Assembly (NCBI RefSeq): GCF_029852145.1
Contig: NC_079976.1
Span: 21,168,617 to 21,232,616 of the forward strand
DNA from: Microplitis mediator
Taxonomy: Eukaryota; Arthropoda; Insecta; Hymenoptera; Braconidae
Direction of reading: 5' to 3'
DNA length: 64,000 nt
The position numbers were made by a program, and so were the translations under genes. Under the pieces are notes generated by a model. The model worked only from the letters and a program-made list of their open reading frames with translations. It did no database searches and was not told the origin of the DNA. Positions 23,177 through 63,009 of the stretch are shown in pieces. Position 1 is the first letter of the stretch. Each line of letters begins with the position of its first letter.

Positions 23177-25425
23177 TTTTACTTTTTTTTGGTTATTATT
23201 TATCAGTTTTATTTATTTAACAAACTTCCTGTTGTTTATGTCTAGCAATACATAGTTTTTGTCTTGGCTGACACTTCACTTCAAGCTTTACTATGTCTTG
23301 ACATGTCTCTGCAATCTTCCAGCATTTTATATTTTTACTCACTTGTGGTAATAGTCGAAAGGTAAGCGATCGTAAAACATTTTTAGAAGTAATTATTGAG
23401 TACAGATGGCAGCACTTTGAATGTTCTCGATCCTCTAACCCATCAATAGCAACTTTGACAGCAAATTGTCGTCAACTTATGTAATTAACAATTTCTAATT
23501 GCCTGTTATGTCCTCAGTGGCCTCAGGTGCCTCCACCTGTTAATTAATTAGTGAACTTGAGATCCATAAATAGGCGCGCATTTAAATTTCATTTGAAATT
23601 ATATATTGAGATCTTACAACACTTATTGCGTCTTATCAATATTTGGTCAATAATTTAAATAATAAATCGTCGTGGCACATACTTATTAAATTATGTATTT
23701 TTATTATAAGAAACTTTAAATAAATAGATAAATAAATCTTTATTTTGTATTCAGAGAAATATAAATACAGTTTGAGTGGTCTTGGAACGTTTCCTGTCAC
23801 CCGATACTTGAAACCTAAACAAAACACACGCATAAAAATCATGAATAGGCCCTTGTTCTATAGTTAACAGTAAATATGGTTATAAACAAATGCATACTCT
23901 ATAAACAAATAAGAAAAGGATATATTTAATAAATAAATGTTACTTATAAATGAAAACCATATCACAAGAACTCAACTATTATTGTTAATATATATACATA
24001 TTAAATAAAGAGTGACTCGTATAATAAATGAATTAATAGAAATATAGAAATATAGCATTAGAATAATTATAGTGGTGTTTCATGATAAATAATAATGTCA
24101 ATCGTACTAAATAATTAAATATAGAATAATTAACTAAATGATTGTATTCAAGTACAGGAATATGGAATATAAATAATATAAGAAATTAGTAAAGTCATAG
24201 AACGGATACATATAGAACGTAGATGTGTAAGCTCATATCTCGTACGTATATTAGTAGGAAGTATAAATGTATAAGTATATAATTAGGAAAGAACGTTGAT
24301 ATGTATAAGTACATATATTGCATAAGTATGTGTATGAGTATGAGAATGGTGGGAGAAGTCGAAGAGTGGAGAGTCAGAGATCTCTCTGCCGGCTGATGTA
24401 ACTTCACTTCTCTCCGAGAACTATTGACGAGCACAACTGTTATTACTGATAAAATCTTATCTATACTTTATAATAAAACTCAGTCTTCAGATAAAAGTTA
24501 TTTCATCAATTACATCTATCCTTATCCATAATTTCATTAAATAATAATCATCATCATAGTCAACAATAAATTTATCACTGTTTTCAAATTCAAAATTGGT
24601 CCCGCGTGACAACGAGCTGCCCACTGTCCAGGAGGTGGCGTCAGCTCCGATCCTAGTAACCTCCCAGGACATAACATTCGTAAAATTTCCGCCAACTTGA
24701 GACTTTTCCGTTTTTGACGACAATTTACATACGGCTTGCTATTCAATTTGACGTAAATTTACTGCTCGAATTAGAATGCAAATTCACTTCAAAAGTTGAC
24801 TAGAAAAAAGTTGTCATCAATTTTCAGGCAAATTTTATCTCAATTTATTGTTAATTTGACTTGAAAAATTGTTAAGTATATTTTTACGCTCAAATTGTAG
24901 ACATTTTTATGTATAAATTTGCTTACCTTCTGACATGGTAGGAATGAACATTACCGACCGTTTTTTTTTCGTAAAAAGTTAACCTTTAAATTGAAGAAAA
25001 ATTAACCGCAAGTTTTTATTTTCAACTTTTGCTGTGAAATTGACTGCAAATTCGGGCAGCCGATTTCAGGTAATTTAAACATCAAATTACCGTCAATTTC
25101 AATGCAAAGTGGCTATTAGGGTTGTCGTCAAGTTGGTCGCAAACTTATGAATACCAACTTTTTGACGAGCAACTCGTGCTATCAGGAAACTTAAACAAAA
25201 ACAAAAAAAAAAAATAACCTTATGTTTATTTCTTATCATAAGTATTTTTCATCTGTAGTTATGTAATTAATTATATATTAACTTTTAATTTCATTCATAA
25301 CTTAATAATATTAATTTATTTCATTTCCACGTGTTCCAAATTAAACATTGCAGTTATTACAATCAAAATACATTTGTCTTTCATACATCATTACTTATAT
25401 TAATATATATAAGAATAATTGAATC
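23177..25425. other. Divergent intergenic region between THAP-like gene and DHPS
   Basis: The THAP-like gene starts at 23176 going left and DHPS at 25426 going right. The first few hundred bases next to each start look non-repetitive. At 24500-24740 the composition is less AT-rich. The stretch ttggtcccgcgtgacaac at about 24598 looks somewhat like a retroelement primer-binding site following LTR-like AT-rich DNA from about 23980, but no second LTR or coding frame supports it. Words of the type 'caaatttgac/gtcaaattg' fill 24740-25180. Confidence 0.35.
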
Positions 25426-50559
<25,134 letters not shown>

Positions 50560-50952
50560 TCAAATATGTACATTGTTTTAATATATTTTGGACTAGCGAT
50601 TGCTCGCTACTCTTAACATCAATTCAAATTTTTCCGAAGTATGAATTTTATTGTCCATTTCCTAATTTACACTTGAGGTTATTCTTAGACAGTAGCTCCC
50701 GCCCCCTAGTTTTTCAAAATATTTGATGACTTTTAATTGTATTGTGTTAAAATTTTAACACAAAATAACAAAAAATTTAACACAAATTTTAACATAAAAT
50801 TTTAACACTAAATTCGGATAATATGAGAAGTGAATTCAACACTTTTGAAAGGTCAGTGACGACACAACAATAGCCTTTGTAGGAAAAAAAAATGCCATCT
50901 AACAACCAGAATGGAAGGTAGGTTTTTCGAAAATTTTCAGTACTGCACAGAA

Positions 50953-51527
50953 AGGAAAGTACGGCGGGCCCAAGTATATATAAACTTGGACCAAGCTTGT
51001 AAGCCAGCCTTGGCCCAACCTTGGTAGAAGTCTGGAATGATAATACAGGGCCAGTCCTGGTTGCCAGACCTGGCCTATGCTTCGTTGCCAGTCCTGGCTC
51101 ATACATCGAGGAAACAAATAAATTTAATTAAAAAAAAAATTTTATTATTATTAACTTCGTAGAGTTCATGATTATTAACGTTTTAACTATCTAAGGGAAG
51201 TAAATGATGTGAAAAAAAACTCGGTGCAAATTCTGCTGGGCTCTGGGCGTGAACTGCCGTCCTTCTGATTGCTGGGTCCGAACGGTAGCTACTGGACGAA
51301 CCTACTAATGTTGAACTGATACATTTATATGGTATACTTATTAAACCATAGGCATAGCCAAACTTGGGTGATCCTACCTTGGCCCAAGCCTGGGTGCCAT
51401 TGAATGGCCAAGGCTAGGTTACCCAGTCTTCGCCCAAGGCTGGGTCGCCATTGTAACGGCCAGGACTGAATACTCAATCCTCAGCCAAGCACGGGCCAAT
51501 ATAGGTGTGCCAAAGCTAGGTTCCCTA
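50953..51527. repeat. TTGGCCCAAG-word repeat, copy 1, cut by the LINE
   Basis: Parallels 56995-57690, from 'ggaaagtacggcgggccc' to 'caaagctaggttccct'. It contains tandem-like ccttggccc/gggccaagg words. At 51527 it stops abruptly where the non-LTR element begins, whereas the other copy continues to a GGGCCCCGTCGTT end. Confidence 0.75.
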
Positions 51528-54430
51528 ATAAAGGCAAGATAGTGTTGACGAAAAGCAGCATAGATTGGGCAACAGATGAGAATGTGCTCAACGGTTTCCA
51601 TTTCTCCAGTGTTACAAATCAAGCATAACTGCATTGGGGTGGTTTTGTAGGAGATTCCGTTTATTGTAAACCTACCATCATGAAACGTGGCCAGTCTCAA
51701 TTGAGCCATAGTATTAGCAGCAAAACTAGGACAGAGTTTGAGGTAATGGGCCACCCCATAGTTTAGAGGCTTAGGGAACTTTAGCTGACACGAGAGGGAG
51801 GCCAGATACCTCGATTGGTCCCTATCCCTGAGGAAATGTTTATATTTTTGTACAATCATCCCGCGCCTTGATTCCCAAAAGGCCGGACACAGTTTCGTAA
51901 AAAGAAACTCTTCGCCAAGTTCATGCAATATGTACCACAATTGGGTAACCCAGTTGAGCATCAAGAAGTTAGGAGCCATTCTGAGACTTACTGTGAAGCT
52001 GTTAGCTGTTGAAATTTTAGGTGGAAAGGCGAGTTGAACTAATCTGAAGAGACACACCTTTGGCAGTCTATCTTCGCTCAATTTTAAGAATCTAACTATC
52101 CATTGGATCACTGCATCCAAAATATGCACCGCAAGAGGTTCAAGGCCAAGTTCATGTCTAAGTGCATGGCTGGGTGCATTGAGCGGTAGATTCGGTACTC
52201 TTTTAAAGAAGCCCGTCTGAGCCGGTTCTAAGGTATCCAGATACCTTGAATCCCAAACGTGTGCTCGGTAAAGGGCAGTTGACCTAACCATGGCGTTGTA
52301 TACCTTAATTTTGCCTAGCCAGGAATCGGCTTTAACTCTAGCAAGGATTCTTAACGCAGTACCCAAAGCAATTTTAGCTTTTGAGAGAGCAGAAAGTGTG
52401 GCCAGTCTACCCTTCCACCCGAGGGTCTAAATATAACAATTTTAGTTTTACTGATGTTCACTTCAAGTCGTTTCCAACAGCAGTATTCTTCAAGAAGTAA
52501 CAGGCAAAGTCTGAGCATCCTAGCATTGACGCAAAGAACTACCAGGTCATCAGCATACAGCAACATAAGAAGGTTAATGAGATTATTTAAGTGGATACCA
52601 GTCACGCCTTTTTTTTTGAAGAAATCCACAATGTCAGCAATGTACAGTATGAATAACAGAGGACTCAAGATCTCACCTTGTAAGACACCTAACGTAACAT
52701 CCACCGGTTTGGAAAAGGAGCCATTTACCTTAACTCGCATACTTGTGCGACTGTAGAGACTCCGAAGAACGATGATGATCTTTGTAGAAATGCCACGTGA
52801 TAGTAAGGTGGCCCAGAGAGCTTCATGGGGGACAGAGTCGAAGGCTCTACTAAAGTCAACAAACAGACCGTAAGCTCTAGCTCCTTGCTGTCTAAGAAAT
52901 ATGATCAAGGCTGACAGTAGAACAAAAGTATTGTCGACACACCCTCTTGAGCGCCGAAAGCCAGCTTGTTCCTCAGGGAGGACACTATTTTCCTCGGCCC
53001 AACACATAATTCTGTCATTAATGATCTGAGTAAAAAGTTTGGTTATACAGTACACTAGGGCAATACCTCTGTAGTTGTTCGGATTTGAAGTTTGACCCTT
53101 CTTATGAAGCATTGTAAGAATAATATTAGACCAAGACTCTGGAGTGACACCTGAGGAGAATATAGTGTTAAACATAACCTGCAGATAAAGAATCCAATTA
53201 GACGGAAGATTTTTCAAAAAGTCATTTGAGATTTCATCAACACCGGGAGCTTTCCGACTTTTAAGCTTGTTCAGACTTCTCACGATTTTGAAGTAGGTAA
53301 TATCCGCATCCAGAAATGGATGCTCAACCAGAGCAAGTTCTTTTAACAAAGGAGTCCTTGGAGGATAAAGACCTTCATAGAAATTGTTCCAGGAATCAAC
53401 GCTAAGTGTAGAGCGGCACGTGGTACCTTTAACAGACCGGACAGTACGCCAAAATTATGCCGGATTAGAAACAGCAGCAAAATTGTTTGTGATTTGCCTA
53501 AAAAATTCACGTTTACTTTGTTTGATCAGACTCTTATATCTGCGTTTCGAAACGAGGAAGGCACTAACTGAGGTAGGTTCGTGGTTGGAAGCCATTGGAA
53601 GGCCTGAAAATCATCCCTGTTCTCTCAGCAGCTTCCTGTACCGCAGCCTGGTAGTTATCCTGGAGTTCTCTGGTGAAGACGTTGATGCGACCATGGCTCT
53701 TTGTGAGTAGTACATAGCAAGAGTAAAGTTTTCAGCATTTATAGGAGTCCATCTTAAGTGTGATTTAAGAGAGGATGAGAGGTCCTCAGAAACACTAGGC
53801 AGAGAGCAAGTTGGTGAATTAACATAGATGTGTATTGGATGATGATCTAACATGAAAAGGTTCGGATCCACGTAAAAATCGTCAATTAGATTGAGACCTT
53901 CCACGTGGGCCAAAACCAAGTCTACTATACTAGTACCATTTAAGCCAACATAAGTGATGTTGCCAGGACAGTCTCCGGCTGCCCGGCCATTGATCAAAAT
54001 AAAGCCATTATCCTCCATGAAGTCTACCAGTTTCTTGCCCCTGGAGTTGACGGCGGAGTCTTTAGTAATTCTATCGTGGTATAAGTGCGTACCAAAAACT
54101 GCATTATGATCTAAAATATTTAGGGCACCCACGTGGGCGTTGGAGTCACCACCTACCAGGAAAAGGTCAAATTCCAGCGTTTGCAGCAGATCACCCAGTG
54201 TTGGCTCCAGCAACTCCAGTATGGTCGTAGTATCTATGGAAGGCCTAAAATAGACAGATCCTATAATAATTGTAAGATCATTATGGGTCATCTGAGTAAA
54301 GAACCAGTGAGGGGATTGGTCGATGAGCTTCGAGTTGTAGTCCTTAGCAACAAGAGAAAGAAAAAATAAAATAAAATAAATAAGGTAAGTGACCTCTCTA
54401 TCGGCCAGGCCCCCTTTATCGACCACTTAG
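51528..54430 (-). mobile_element. Decayed non-LTR retrotransposon (endonuclease + reverse transcriptase)
   Basis: Three open blocks remain on the minus strand. 54426-53611 carries the endonuclease end (FLVGGDSNAHVGA, MLDHHPIHI). 53349-52351 carries the reverse transcriptase (KAPGVDEISNDFL, YRGIALVYCITKLF, EEQAGFRRSRGCVDNTF, FVDFSRAFDSVPH, LLYADDLVVLC). 52366-51528 carries the C-terminal part with a C-x2-C-x8-H-x4-C finger (CLICNT, HILICCP). The first two blocks are separated by a broken stretch and the last two by a frameshift, probably with a small deletion after FRPSGGRVDWP. The 5' part of the endonuclease is missing. The clade was not assigned. Confidence 0.85.
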
Positions 54431-54819
54431 TCGAAAAATTGATATATTTCCATCATAAGTACGTATTCATGCGTAAATAGTTAAAAAAAAATCAATTAAT
54501 CTAGTTTGGATTGAACATACTTTGATTACTGTAAAAAATCATTTTATAATTAAAAACAAAATATTAGTGCGTCAGATGCGATTTCTGGTGATTTCTTATC
54601 AGATATGTTAAGGTTTCTTGTTTCTTCAATAACCTATTACTAATTAAAAATAACAATGAAAGTCCAATTTTTTTTTGTAATCTTATTAGCTCGTTTCAGA
54701 CTAATTTTAGGAGTAAATAATTTAATGATTTTTGCCTAATTTATATTAAAAATAGGGTGGCCGAATATAGATACAAGAAAATTACCTCTGTATGCATTAT
54801 CGGCCACCTTAGTTTTATT

Positions 54820-55725
<906 letters not shown>

Positions 55726-55727
55726 TA

Positions 55728-56193
55728 CACGGAAAATAATTTTTTGTGACCACAAGATAAGATAACTTACGGTAACAAAATTCTGCCTTAATATACGGAT
55801 AACGAAGCATTCGTTGGGATTACAATGTTTTTGTAATGCTAGCAAATTCTTTGTTGGGCCAAGGAATGGTTTGTAACTGTAACGAAACTGTCTTGTTCCA
55901 ATAAAAAAACTGATTTGTTAAAGTAACAGAATGAATTTGTAGCATTAACAAACATTTTTGTAATCATAAGCTAAGATTACTTACGGTAGCATATGTCGGC
56001 TTTAAAATACGACGATATTATTATAATAAACATCATGTGTTCTCATAACAAATCGACTTCTTAATTACGACACAAATTCGTTTGTTATTATAACAAATTG
56101 ATTTGTTACCGTAAGCTAATCATGTTTGTAATTATAACAAAATCTTTCGTTATCCCGTCTTTTGTTATCAGGACGAAATTTATTTTTTTCGTG
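55728..56193. mobile_element. CACGGAAAATAA element with GTAACAAA words, TA duplication
   Basis: Ends CACGGAAAATAATTTTTT and the complement ending TTTCGTG, flanked by TA on both sides (55726-55727 and 56194-56195). The interior is gtaacaaa/tttgttac words. Confidence 0.7.
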
Positions 56194-56499
56194 TAAAATC
56201 TATAACTGCTTTTTCCATTGAATAACATCATAATTACTGAACAAAATTTTCAAAACTAATATGTTCTTCTTTATATAAGTCATTGGAAGTGACTGCCTAA
56301 AAATCGTCATGTTTGCTCGTATCACGATATACTTACACAATACAGATACAACATATCACGTGAATAATCATTTTTGAGCTAATTATTAAACAAAATTGTG
56401 AACAAATATAAAAAACGCTCATTCATTAATTATTTAAGATTCTAAATTTATAAACTTTCACATAAAACGTAACCCTTTTGAGCTTGAAAAGCTCATAAA

Positions 56500-56650
56500 A
56501 AGGGAAACAAAGGTATTTTCGAGCTCGAAGAGCTCGAAAATGTATCTGTACTTATGTTTTCGAGATCTTAGAGCTCGAAAACAGCGGGAAGTTTGGGGGC
56601 TGGCCCGCAGGGTCAACCAACGCCCAGATTTTTTTGTTTCAGATAAGCCG
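56500..56650 (-). repeat. Short piece of the microsatellite-seeded repeat family
   Basis: Contains the gagctcgaaa and 'ggctggcccgcagggtcaac' blocks found at 6910-7000, 37280-37330 and 42645-42705. Confidence 0.6.
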
Positions 56651-56994
56651 TTGCTGAAATATCGTGATTGAACCGACGTGCCTTTAAATTATGGCGCTCC
56701 GTTAGAGTACACTTTTTGTATGAACATACTTATAAAAATGAATAAAACAATTTTTTTTTTATAATTAAAGACTTCATTTATCATCCCGAACAGTGTTTGT
56801 ATGCTTATCTTTCATACCAAGCTCGCAAGAAATTCCCAAACATAAACTATTTTTTTAACCCACGAACTAGACTACACCCTTAAGAGTATTAAATTGCAAT
56901 CGATTTTGTTATAACACACAAAAATATTATTTTATATATACGAAAGTAACACTTTTTATATGTTACTGTCAATTCAACACACAAAATATCCCAG

Positions 56995-57715
56995 AGAGGA
57001 AAGTACGACGGGACCAGGCTCGTCCCATGCTTGGCCCAAGTATGTTGAACCTTGGGCCAAGCTTGTAAGCCAGCCTTGTTAGAAGTCTGGAATGATAACA
57101 CGGAGCCAGTCCTGGTTGCTAGACCTGGCCCATGCTTGGTTGCCAGTCCTGGCCCATACATCGAGGAAACGAATAAATTTTATTAAAAAAAAATTGTATT
57201 ATTATTAACCTCAGAGTTCATGATCATTAACGTTTAAAATACTAAGGGAGGTAAATGATGTGAAAAAAACTGGGTGAAAATTCTGCTGGGCTCTGGGCGT
57301 GAACTGCCGTCCTTCTAAATGTTGGGTCCGAACGGTAGCTGCTGGACGAACCTACTAATGTTGAACTGATACATTTATATGATTTACTGATTAAACCATA
57401 GGTATAGCCAAAATTGGGTAATCCTACCTTGGCCCAAGTATGGGTTGCCATTGGACGGCCATCAAGGCTAGGTTACCCAGTCTTGGCCTAAGTCTGGCTT
57501 GCCATTGGATGGCCAAAATAGAGGAACCTAGTCTTGGTCCAAGTCTGGCTTGCCATTGGATGGCCAAAATAGAGGAACCCAGTCTTGGTCCAAGCCGGGG
57601 TAATCATTGTAACGGCCAGGACTGAGTACCCAATCTTGATCCAAGCATGGGCCAATACAGGTGTGTCAAAGCTAGGTTCCCCAGTGCTGGGCCAAGTAGG
57701 GCCCCGTCGTTCAAC
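56995..57715. repeat. TTGGCCCAAG-word repeat, copy 2, complete
   Basis: Roughly inverted ends: 'gtacgacgggacc' on the left and 'gggccccgtcgtt' on the right. Internal tandem units of about 59 bp ('cttgccattggatggccaaa') lie at 57450-57600. It is the uninterrupted counterpart of 50953-51527. Confidence 0.7.
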
Positions 57716-58197
57716 TCTGGCAGCTCCTGTATGGGATGTTAAATATAATTTCGACCATCACATAAGAATCTTGGAAAATTTGCTACTTTTAACATATACG
57801 CGTGTAACTTTTTCAACACTCACGACATGTTAAAATAACATATAAATAAGTAGAAAAAGTTCATTTTACACACCATATGTGTGGATTTAATGAATCCTTT
57901 TTTACTGTGTCAGTTACAAATATTCTACCAAGATTCATTTGAATGATAATTCAAGCTAGAAAATTATAAAAATTGAGGAAAAAAAATATCAATTACGAAT
58001 TTACGTATACAACAGGAAAAAACGAACAAGGGAAAAAAAATTGATATATATTTAAATAAAAAAATTTTGTTGACTTAATCATCCAAACTATATAATTGTT
58101 TAAGGAAAAACTTCATGTTCATGTACGAGGACGACTAATTGGTAAGTCTTATTACTGTTCACGATAACAATATTGAGTCTATGATACATGAGTAGGT

Positions 58198-58205
58198 ATA
58201 TATAA
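58198..58205 (+). promoter_or_regulatory. Possible TATA box of the RNase T2 gene
   Basis: tatataat about 100 bp upstream of the ATG at 58302, within agtaggtatatataatgc. The spacing suits a short 5'UTR. The region is AT-rich, so a chance match is possible. Confidence 0.4.
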
Positions 58206-58301
58206 TGCTTACATGGGTATTACTTCAAAAAATACTTTAGTAAATTTTTATTTCTTTCAAGATACTGTATTTAGTGTAGTATACTATTTTGTATAGTTAT
58301 C

Positions 58302-61300
58302 ATGATGTCTCATTTTTGTTCAATAAAGTTATGCATTGTAGGTGTTATTTTAATTGCGTCTACCAAAGCAGATTTAATAAAAAGGTACTATAAATATTAT
58401 AATAAAAATACATCGTAAAAAACAATTAATAGAAATATTCTTTAAAATGTATTGCTTCAATTAATCTGATACATGGAAAGAAAATGATGGGAACTTTTGC
58501 TATGCATTGTGGGGACAATTTCCATAATGGTATAGGAATTGTACCCATACTATTATAGGGATGGTTCCCATTATATATGGGAATAGATCCTATACCAATA
58601 TGGGAACCATTCCTATAATATTATGGGAATAGTTCCCATACTATTATAGGAACCATTCTTATAATTTTATAGGAATGGTTCCTATAAAATATAGGGTTCA
58701 TTCCTAATATTATGGGAATGATTCCTATAAATTATAGAAACAATTCCTATAAATTATAGTAACCATTTCTATAATGTTATGGGTAGCATTCCCATAATTA
58801 TAGAAACTGCTCCTATAATTATGGAAAACATTTTTATAATTATAGGAACTGCTCCCATTATTTATGGTCATAATTCTTACGTTGGTATAGGAAAAATTTA
58901 TATCGAATTATGGGAACCGTTTCTATAATTTTCTTTCCGTGTGGTATTGTTTCATACACAAACTTATTGTATACAAAAATCATTAGGTATTAAATTATTT
59001 ACTAATCTGTTCAGGAACAAGTTTAAGACCGGTCTTTGTAAATCTTAACAAATCCTGATAAATAATACGATATAAAATATTAAAAATGATTTAACCCTGG
59101 CGGATCTAATATTACGGTAGGTCTACGGTAGTATTACGGTAGGTCTACGGTAGTATTACGGTAGGTTTACCGTAACTTACGGTAGTTCTAGCGTAACTTA
59201 CGGTATAGCTACCGTAACCTACGGTGGTGTAACGGTAGCTCCACCGTAAAATTACGGTAGAAATACCGTAAGTTACGGAAGAGCCACCGTAAAATTACCG
59301 TAAGTTACGCTAGGAGTACCGTGAGTTACGGTAGAAGTACCGTTAAACTACCGTTAGTTACGGTAGAGCTACCGTAACACTACCGTAAGTCACCGTAAAA
59401 TTACCGTAAGTTACGGTAGCTCTACCGTAAGTTACGGTTCTTCATTGTGGTGATCATCATTCGGTGTCACGGTGACCCTCCTCTCGAGTGCACATTTCCT
59501 TTAAAATATTTATATGCAGTTATAAATCGAAGTACAGTTATTAGGCAAATATAATACCGTTAATTTATAATAATTAATTTCCATATACCTCACTCGTCGA
59601 TTTTGGCAAGCCAAGATATCATGATAAGTCATCTCATGTAAAAATATTGCTGCATCACCGACCTGAGAAAGTTTTTGTACCTGTTACATTAATAACAATT
59701 AATTAATCACTCGATGCTTCGATGAAAGAAAGTTTTTATAGAAATTGAGTAATTTTTTATGCTATTCTTCAGTTACGTTGATTATATAACATATATATAA
59801 TTATGATTATAATATATATATAATTTGTAGCAAATGATCTATTTATCTTCAAATTTGGCTTCCGTGAATGAAAAAAATTTATTGAAAATATTCAATTTCA
59901 TCGGCACTGTTATAAATAATAAGTTTTTAAAATTTATAAACACTAACATAATCTTAAAGTTAATTACCTTGTAAGAAAATGTTTTCGGAAAATCACCCAA
60001 TTGCTGTACCATTTCATAAATTAGTACAAAATAACCTTTGAGTCACTTTTAGTTCTCTAACCTATTATTTTGGGAATTGATGCTTACTTAGGATTTTATT
60101 ACTCGAATCAAAAATTTACATGGCGCCATCTGCCAAACAAAGACAAAATGAATCGATAGAAATGGTGTGGAAATAAGGCCCTTACATTTACGCAGCGTGG
60201 ATTTATCAGAACTTCTCAAGTATGAACAAACATGTCCTATAATTAATCACGTAAATTATTTACCGTGAACCACCGTAATGCGGCAGTGTACGATAGCTAG
60301 TAGGCTGTATTGTAATCAACAGTAAAGATATTACTCATAATAGTGAAGAACCAGAACTTTGTTTTGATGATCGCACAAATAGGTACCGTATTTTTATTAT
60401 AGTTCTACCGTTAATTTACCCTATCTTGCAGTCATGAAATGGCAGGATTGAGATAGAATTGCGGTAATAGTATGGCAGAAGTACGGTAAATTACGGTAGA
60501 ACTACGGGAAGGTACGGTATGTTACGGTATATTACCCTCGTACCGTAATCTACGGTAACTTACCGTAATTCTACCGTCATATCGGGTCCGCCAGGGAAGT
60601 TAAATAATCTTTAATGTAATTAACTTCTTTAAATTCTACATACCCAAGTAACACATGCTTGAGCAAGATTCTGGTGCCAGTACCTTGAGAAAAACCCCTA
60701 ATAGTCACTAGTGTTTATTTCTACGTATAGGTCTTGCGCAAGATCATGTAGCAAGAAATCGTCATTAAGACGTGCATGACTTGCTCAAGGCATTGTACTC
60801 AAGAATATTAAAGATAAGGGTGGGCCGAAAATCCACTTTTTTTGAATTTTCATTATTAATACCAAAAATATTTTTCTTTGTACAAAAAAAAAATATTTCG
60901 GAAAACAAAAAAAAAATTAGGTCGATATCTTAGGCTCGCCAAATCCCGTTAGAGTTAGAAGTTGTTTAAAAATTTTCTTTCAACTTATTTTAATTGGAAA
61001 TTTAATTTTCTACATCAAAGGTCCTATAATAAAATTACGTAAAGTTGATAGTTACTGAAATAATTGCAATTTTGTTCTAAAAAATATAATTTTTCAAGAT
61101 ATCACTTTTTCAGGGTAAAATATGAATCTTATCATATAAATTTCATGGAAAATCAAATTTCTTACAAAATTGGTCTTCTGGTAAAAACTTGAAATTTATA
61201 GTTATTCAGAAACTGGCAGTTTTATGTTTAGATAGTTACATTTCTCGTTATTTAGTGGCTTTCACCAAGAGTTGCTATTATTTTTGTAACTATCAACTTT

Positions 61301-62884
61301 GAATAAATTTTTGTTAGGTCTGTTTTGTAGAAAATTGAATTTCCTACGAAATTTTTATGATAAAATTTATTTTTTACCCTGAAAAAGTAATAATATTTTG
61401 AAAAATTTCATTTTTCAAAGCGAAATTGCAATTATCTGAGTAACTATCAACTTTATGTAATTTTGTTATAGGACCTTTTTTGTAGAAAGTTAAATTTCCG
61501 TTCAAAATGTGTTGGAAAAAAAATTTTAAACAACTTCTAACTTTAGCGCGATTTGGCGAGCCTAAGATATCGACCTAAAATTTTTTTTGATTTCCGAAAC
61601 ATTTTTTTTTTGTACAAGGAAAAATATTTTTGGTATTAATAATAAAAATTTTAAAAAAGCGGATTTTCGGCCCACCCTATTAAATATATCAGATACGGTC
61701 CAGTTTATTAGTTTCTGGCGCATTTTGTGCACCAGTAACTTACGGCAGGTACACATGACTTGCTCAAAGCTCAAGGTTACTTATGAGTCTCGAGCAGATC
61801 TTGAGCAAGCCATGCGCAACTATTTTCAACTATAGTTTTCCTTCAGAATCGAGTTATAGTCTGGCACGAATTACTTGCGTTAGACTTGCACTATAGACTT
61901 GCTATTGAAATCTAGCCACAAGTATCTGCAGCTAGACACTACCATCTATTGAACTTAAGACCAGGCTTGCTCAAGCCTTGAACAAGATTGTTATATGGAT
62001 ACTACTTCATATTTGGTGTTTCACAATATAAATAATTTCAAATTGTACTTCATGATCAAGGAGTTTTAATTAAATGTTTCTATTTGTAACGATTAATATA
62101 GGCAGGCCGATGATGATGAAGTTTGTAATGACGCTGAATCATCGGCATTCATGTGTTTTGAATATTTCAAGTTATCATTACAGTGGCCGAAGGCTTCGTG
62201 TTATAGAGCACGTGTATTGAGTCAGTCTGACAAAGAATGCAACACTCCAGACTCATGGTCTATCCATGGATTATGGCCACAAACAACTCGGCCAAACAAG
62301 TCAATATTGAAAAAGAAATGCCCGCTAGATATACCATTTAATATTGATGATCTAAATGATATCAAAGATAGATTAACGCCAGTTTGGTTTGGTGTCGACA
62401 TATCTGGAGAGGGTGATCCGAATGCCAAACTGTGGGAACATGAGTGGACTAAACATGGACGTTGTGCAGCTCGTCATAAAGACCTTGACAGTATAGGAAA
62501 ATTCTTTTCTAAAACTTTAGAGTTATATGATCAGTATAATATAGATCAAGCACTTAATGATAGAGGAATTTCACCTGGAAATACCGCATCTCTAGGAGAT
62601 ATAAGTAATGCAATAAAGGACATGGTTCGGAAACTCCCTAGGATTTCTACGATTTCCAATAAAGTAATTAAGTCGTTTGCTATCTTAAACTTTTCAAGAT
62701 TTTTTAATTCGTATATCAATAATTTTTATGCTTTTAGGAACGAACTGAATCCTATTTGTATGAAATTCATATATGTTATGACCATGATTTTGATCATGTT
62801 GACTGTCCTGAGAAAGCAGCAGAGGTAACTGAACCAGATAAGCAAATCAAGTATTTAAAGGATGTACCATCAGTTACTGGTTAA
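58302..62884 (+). CDS. RNASET2: Secreted ribonuclease T2, 3 exons, 263 aa
   Basis: Acid endoribonuclease of the T2 family, expected in lysosomes or secreted. Exons 58302-58384, 62102-62663 and 62738-62884, all GT/AG (phases 2 and 0). The first exon is a signal peptide (MMSHFCSIKLCIVGVILIAS...). Both active-site blocks are intact: SWSIHGLWP with His83, and LWEHEWTKHGRC with Glu142 and His146. LSLQWPKASC begins the fold as usual, and the third exon supplies YLYEIHICYDHD and VDCP. The length suits the family. Intron 1 (3.7 kb) holds three repeat elements. The symbol follows the human orthologue group and is a family-level assignment. Confidence 0.94.
58472..58941. mobile_element. CATGGAAAGAAAAT element with TATGGGAA words
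   Basis: Ends 'catggaaagaaaatgatggg' and the complement 'attttctttccgtg'. Flanks are TA and TG, so the duplication is imperfect. The interior is about 25 copies of 'ataggaac-attcctat' dyads. It begins 88 bp after RNase T2 exon 1. Confidence 0.68.
59095..60596. mobile_element. CCCTGGCGGATC element with TTACGGTA words, AA duplication
   Basis: Ends CCCTGGCGGATC and GGGTCCGCCAGGG, flanked by AA on both sides (59093-59094 and 60597-60598). Arrays of tacggtag/ctaccgta fill 59115-59440 and 60365-60575, separated by about 900 bp of ordinary AT-rich DNA with no ORF. It lies in RNase T2 intron 1. The word resembles that of 14504-14816. Confidence 0.78.
60655..61990. repeat. CTTGAGCAAG-word repeat split by a hairpin MITE
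   Basis: The left piece 60655-60806 and right piece 61735-61990 carry cttgagcaag/cttgctcaag words and match 1870-2195 in reverse ('ggctagatttcaatagcaag'). The hairpin 60815-61678 lies between. Confidence 0.62.
60815..61678. mobile_element. Long hairpin MITE with 8-bp duplication (element D, hAT type)
   Basis: 864 bp, ends TAAGGGTGGGCCG and the complement ending CGGCCCACCCT. Flanking octamers are ATTAAAGA and ATTAAATA (one difference). Arms pair along their length. Four copies of the shared motif lie at about 60985, 61143, 61317 and 61470, the latter two inverted. Confidence 0.8.
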
Positions 62885-63009
62885 ATTAAAATTTTGAATG
62901 TTTAAATATTAAATTTATGGCAAATTGTTAGTATCTAACTACTATTTTATAAGCCTTGTAAGCGGAATGAAAACAATTAAAAATCCTTTTTAGCTCATAC
63001 GATTTAACT

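Noticed and set aside
24487..24746. Full LTR retrotransposon leader
   Set aside because: One primer-site-like stretch only; no second LTR, no gag or pol frame, so kept as a low-confidence remark.
53384..53710. Plus-strand ORF of 108 codons
   Set aside because: Lies opposite the non-LTR element's coding strand and shows no domain; a shadow of the endonuclease region.
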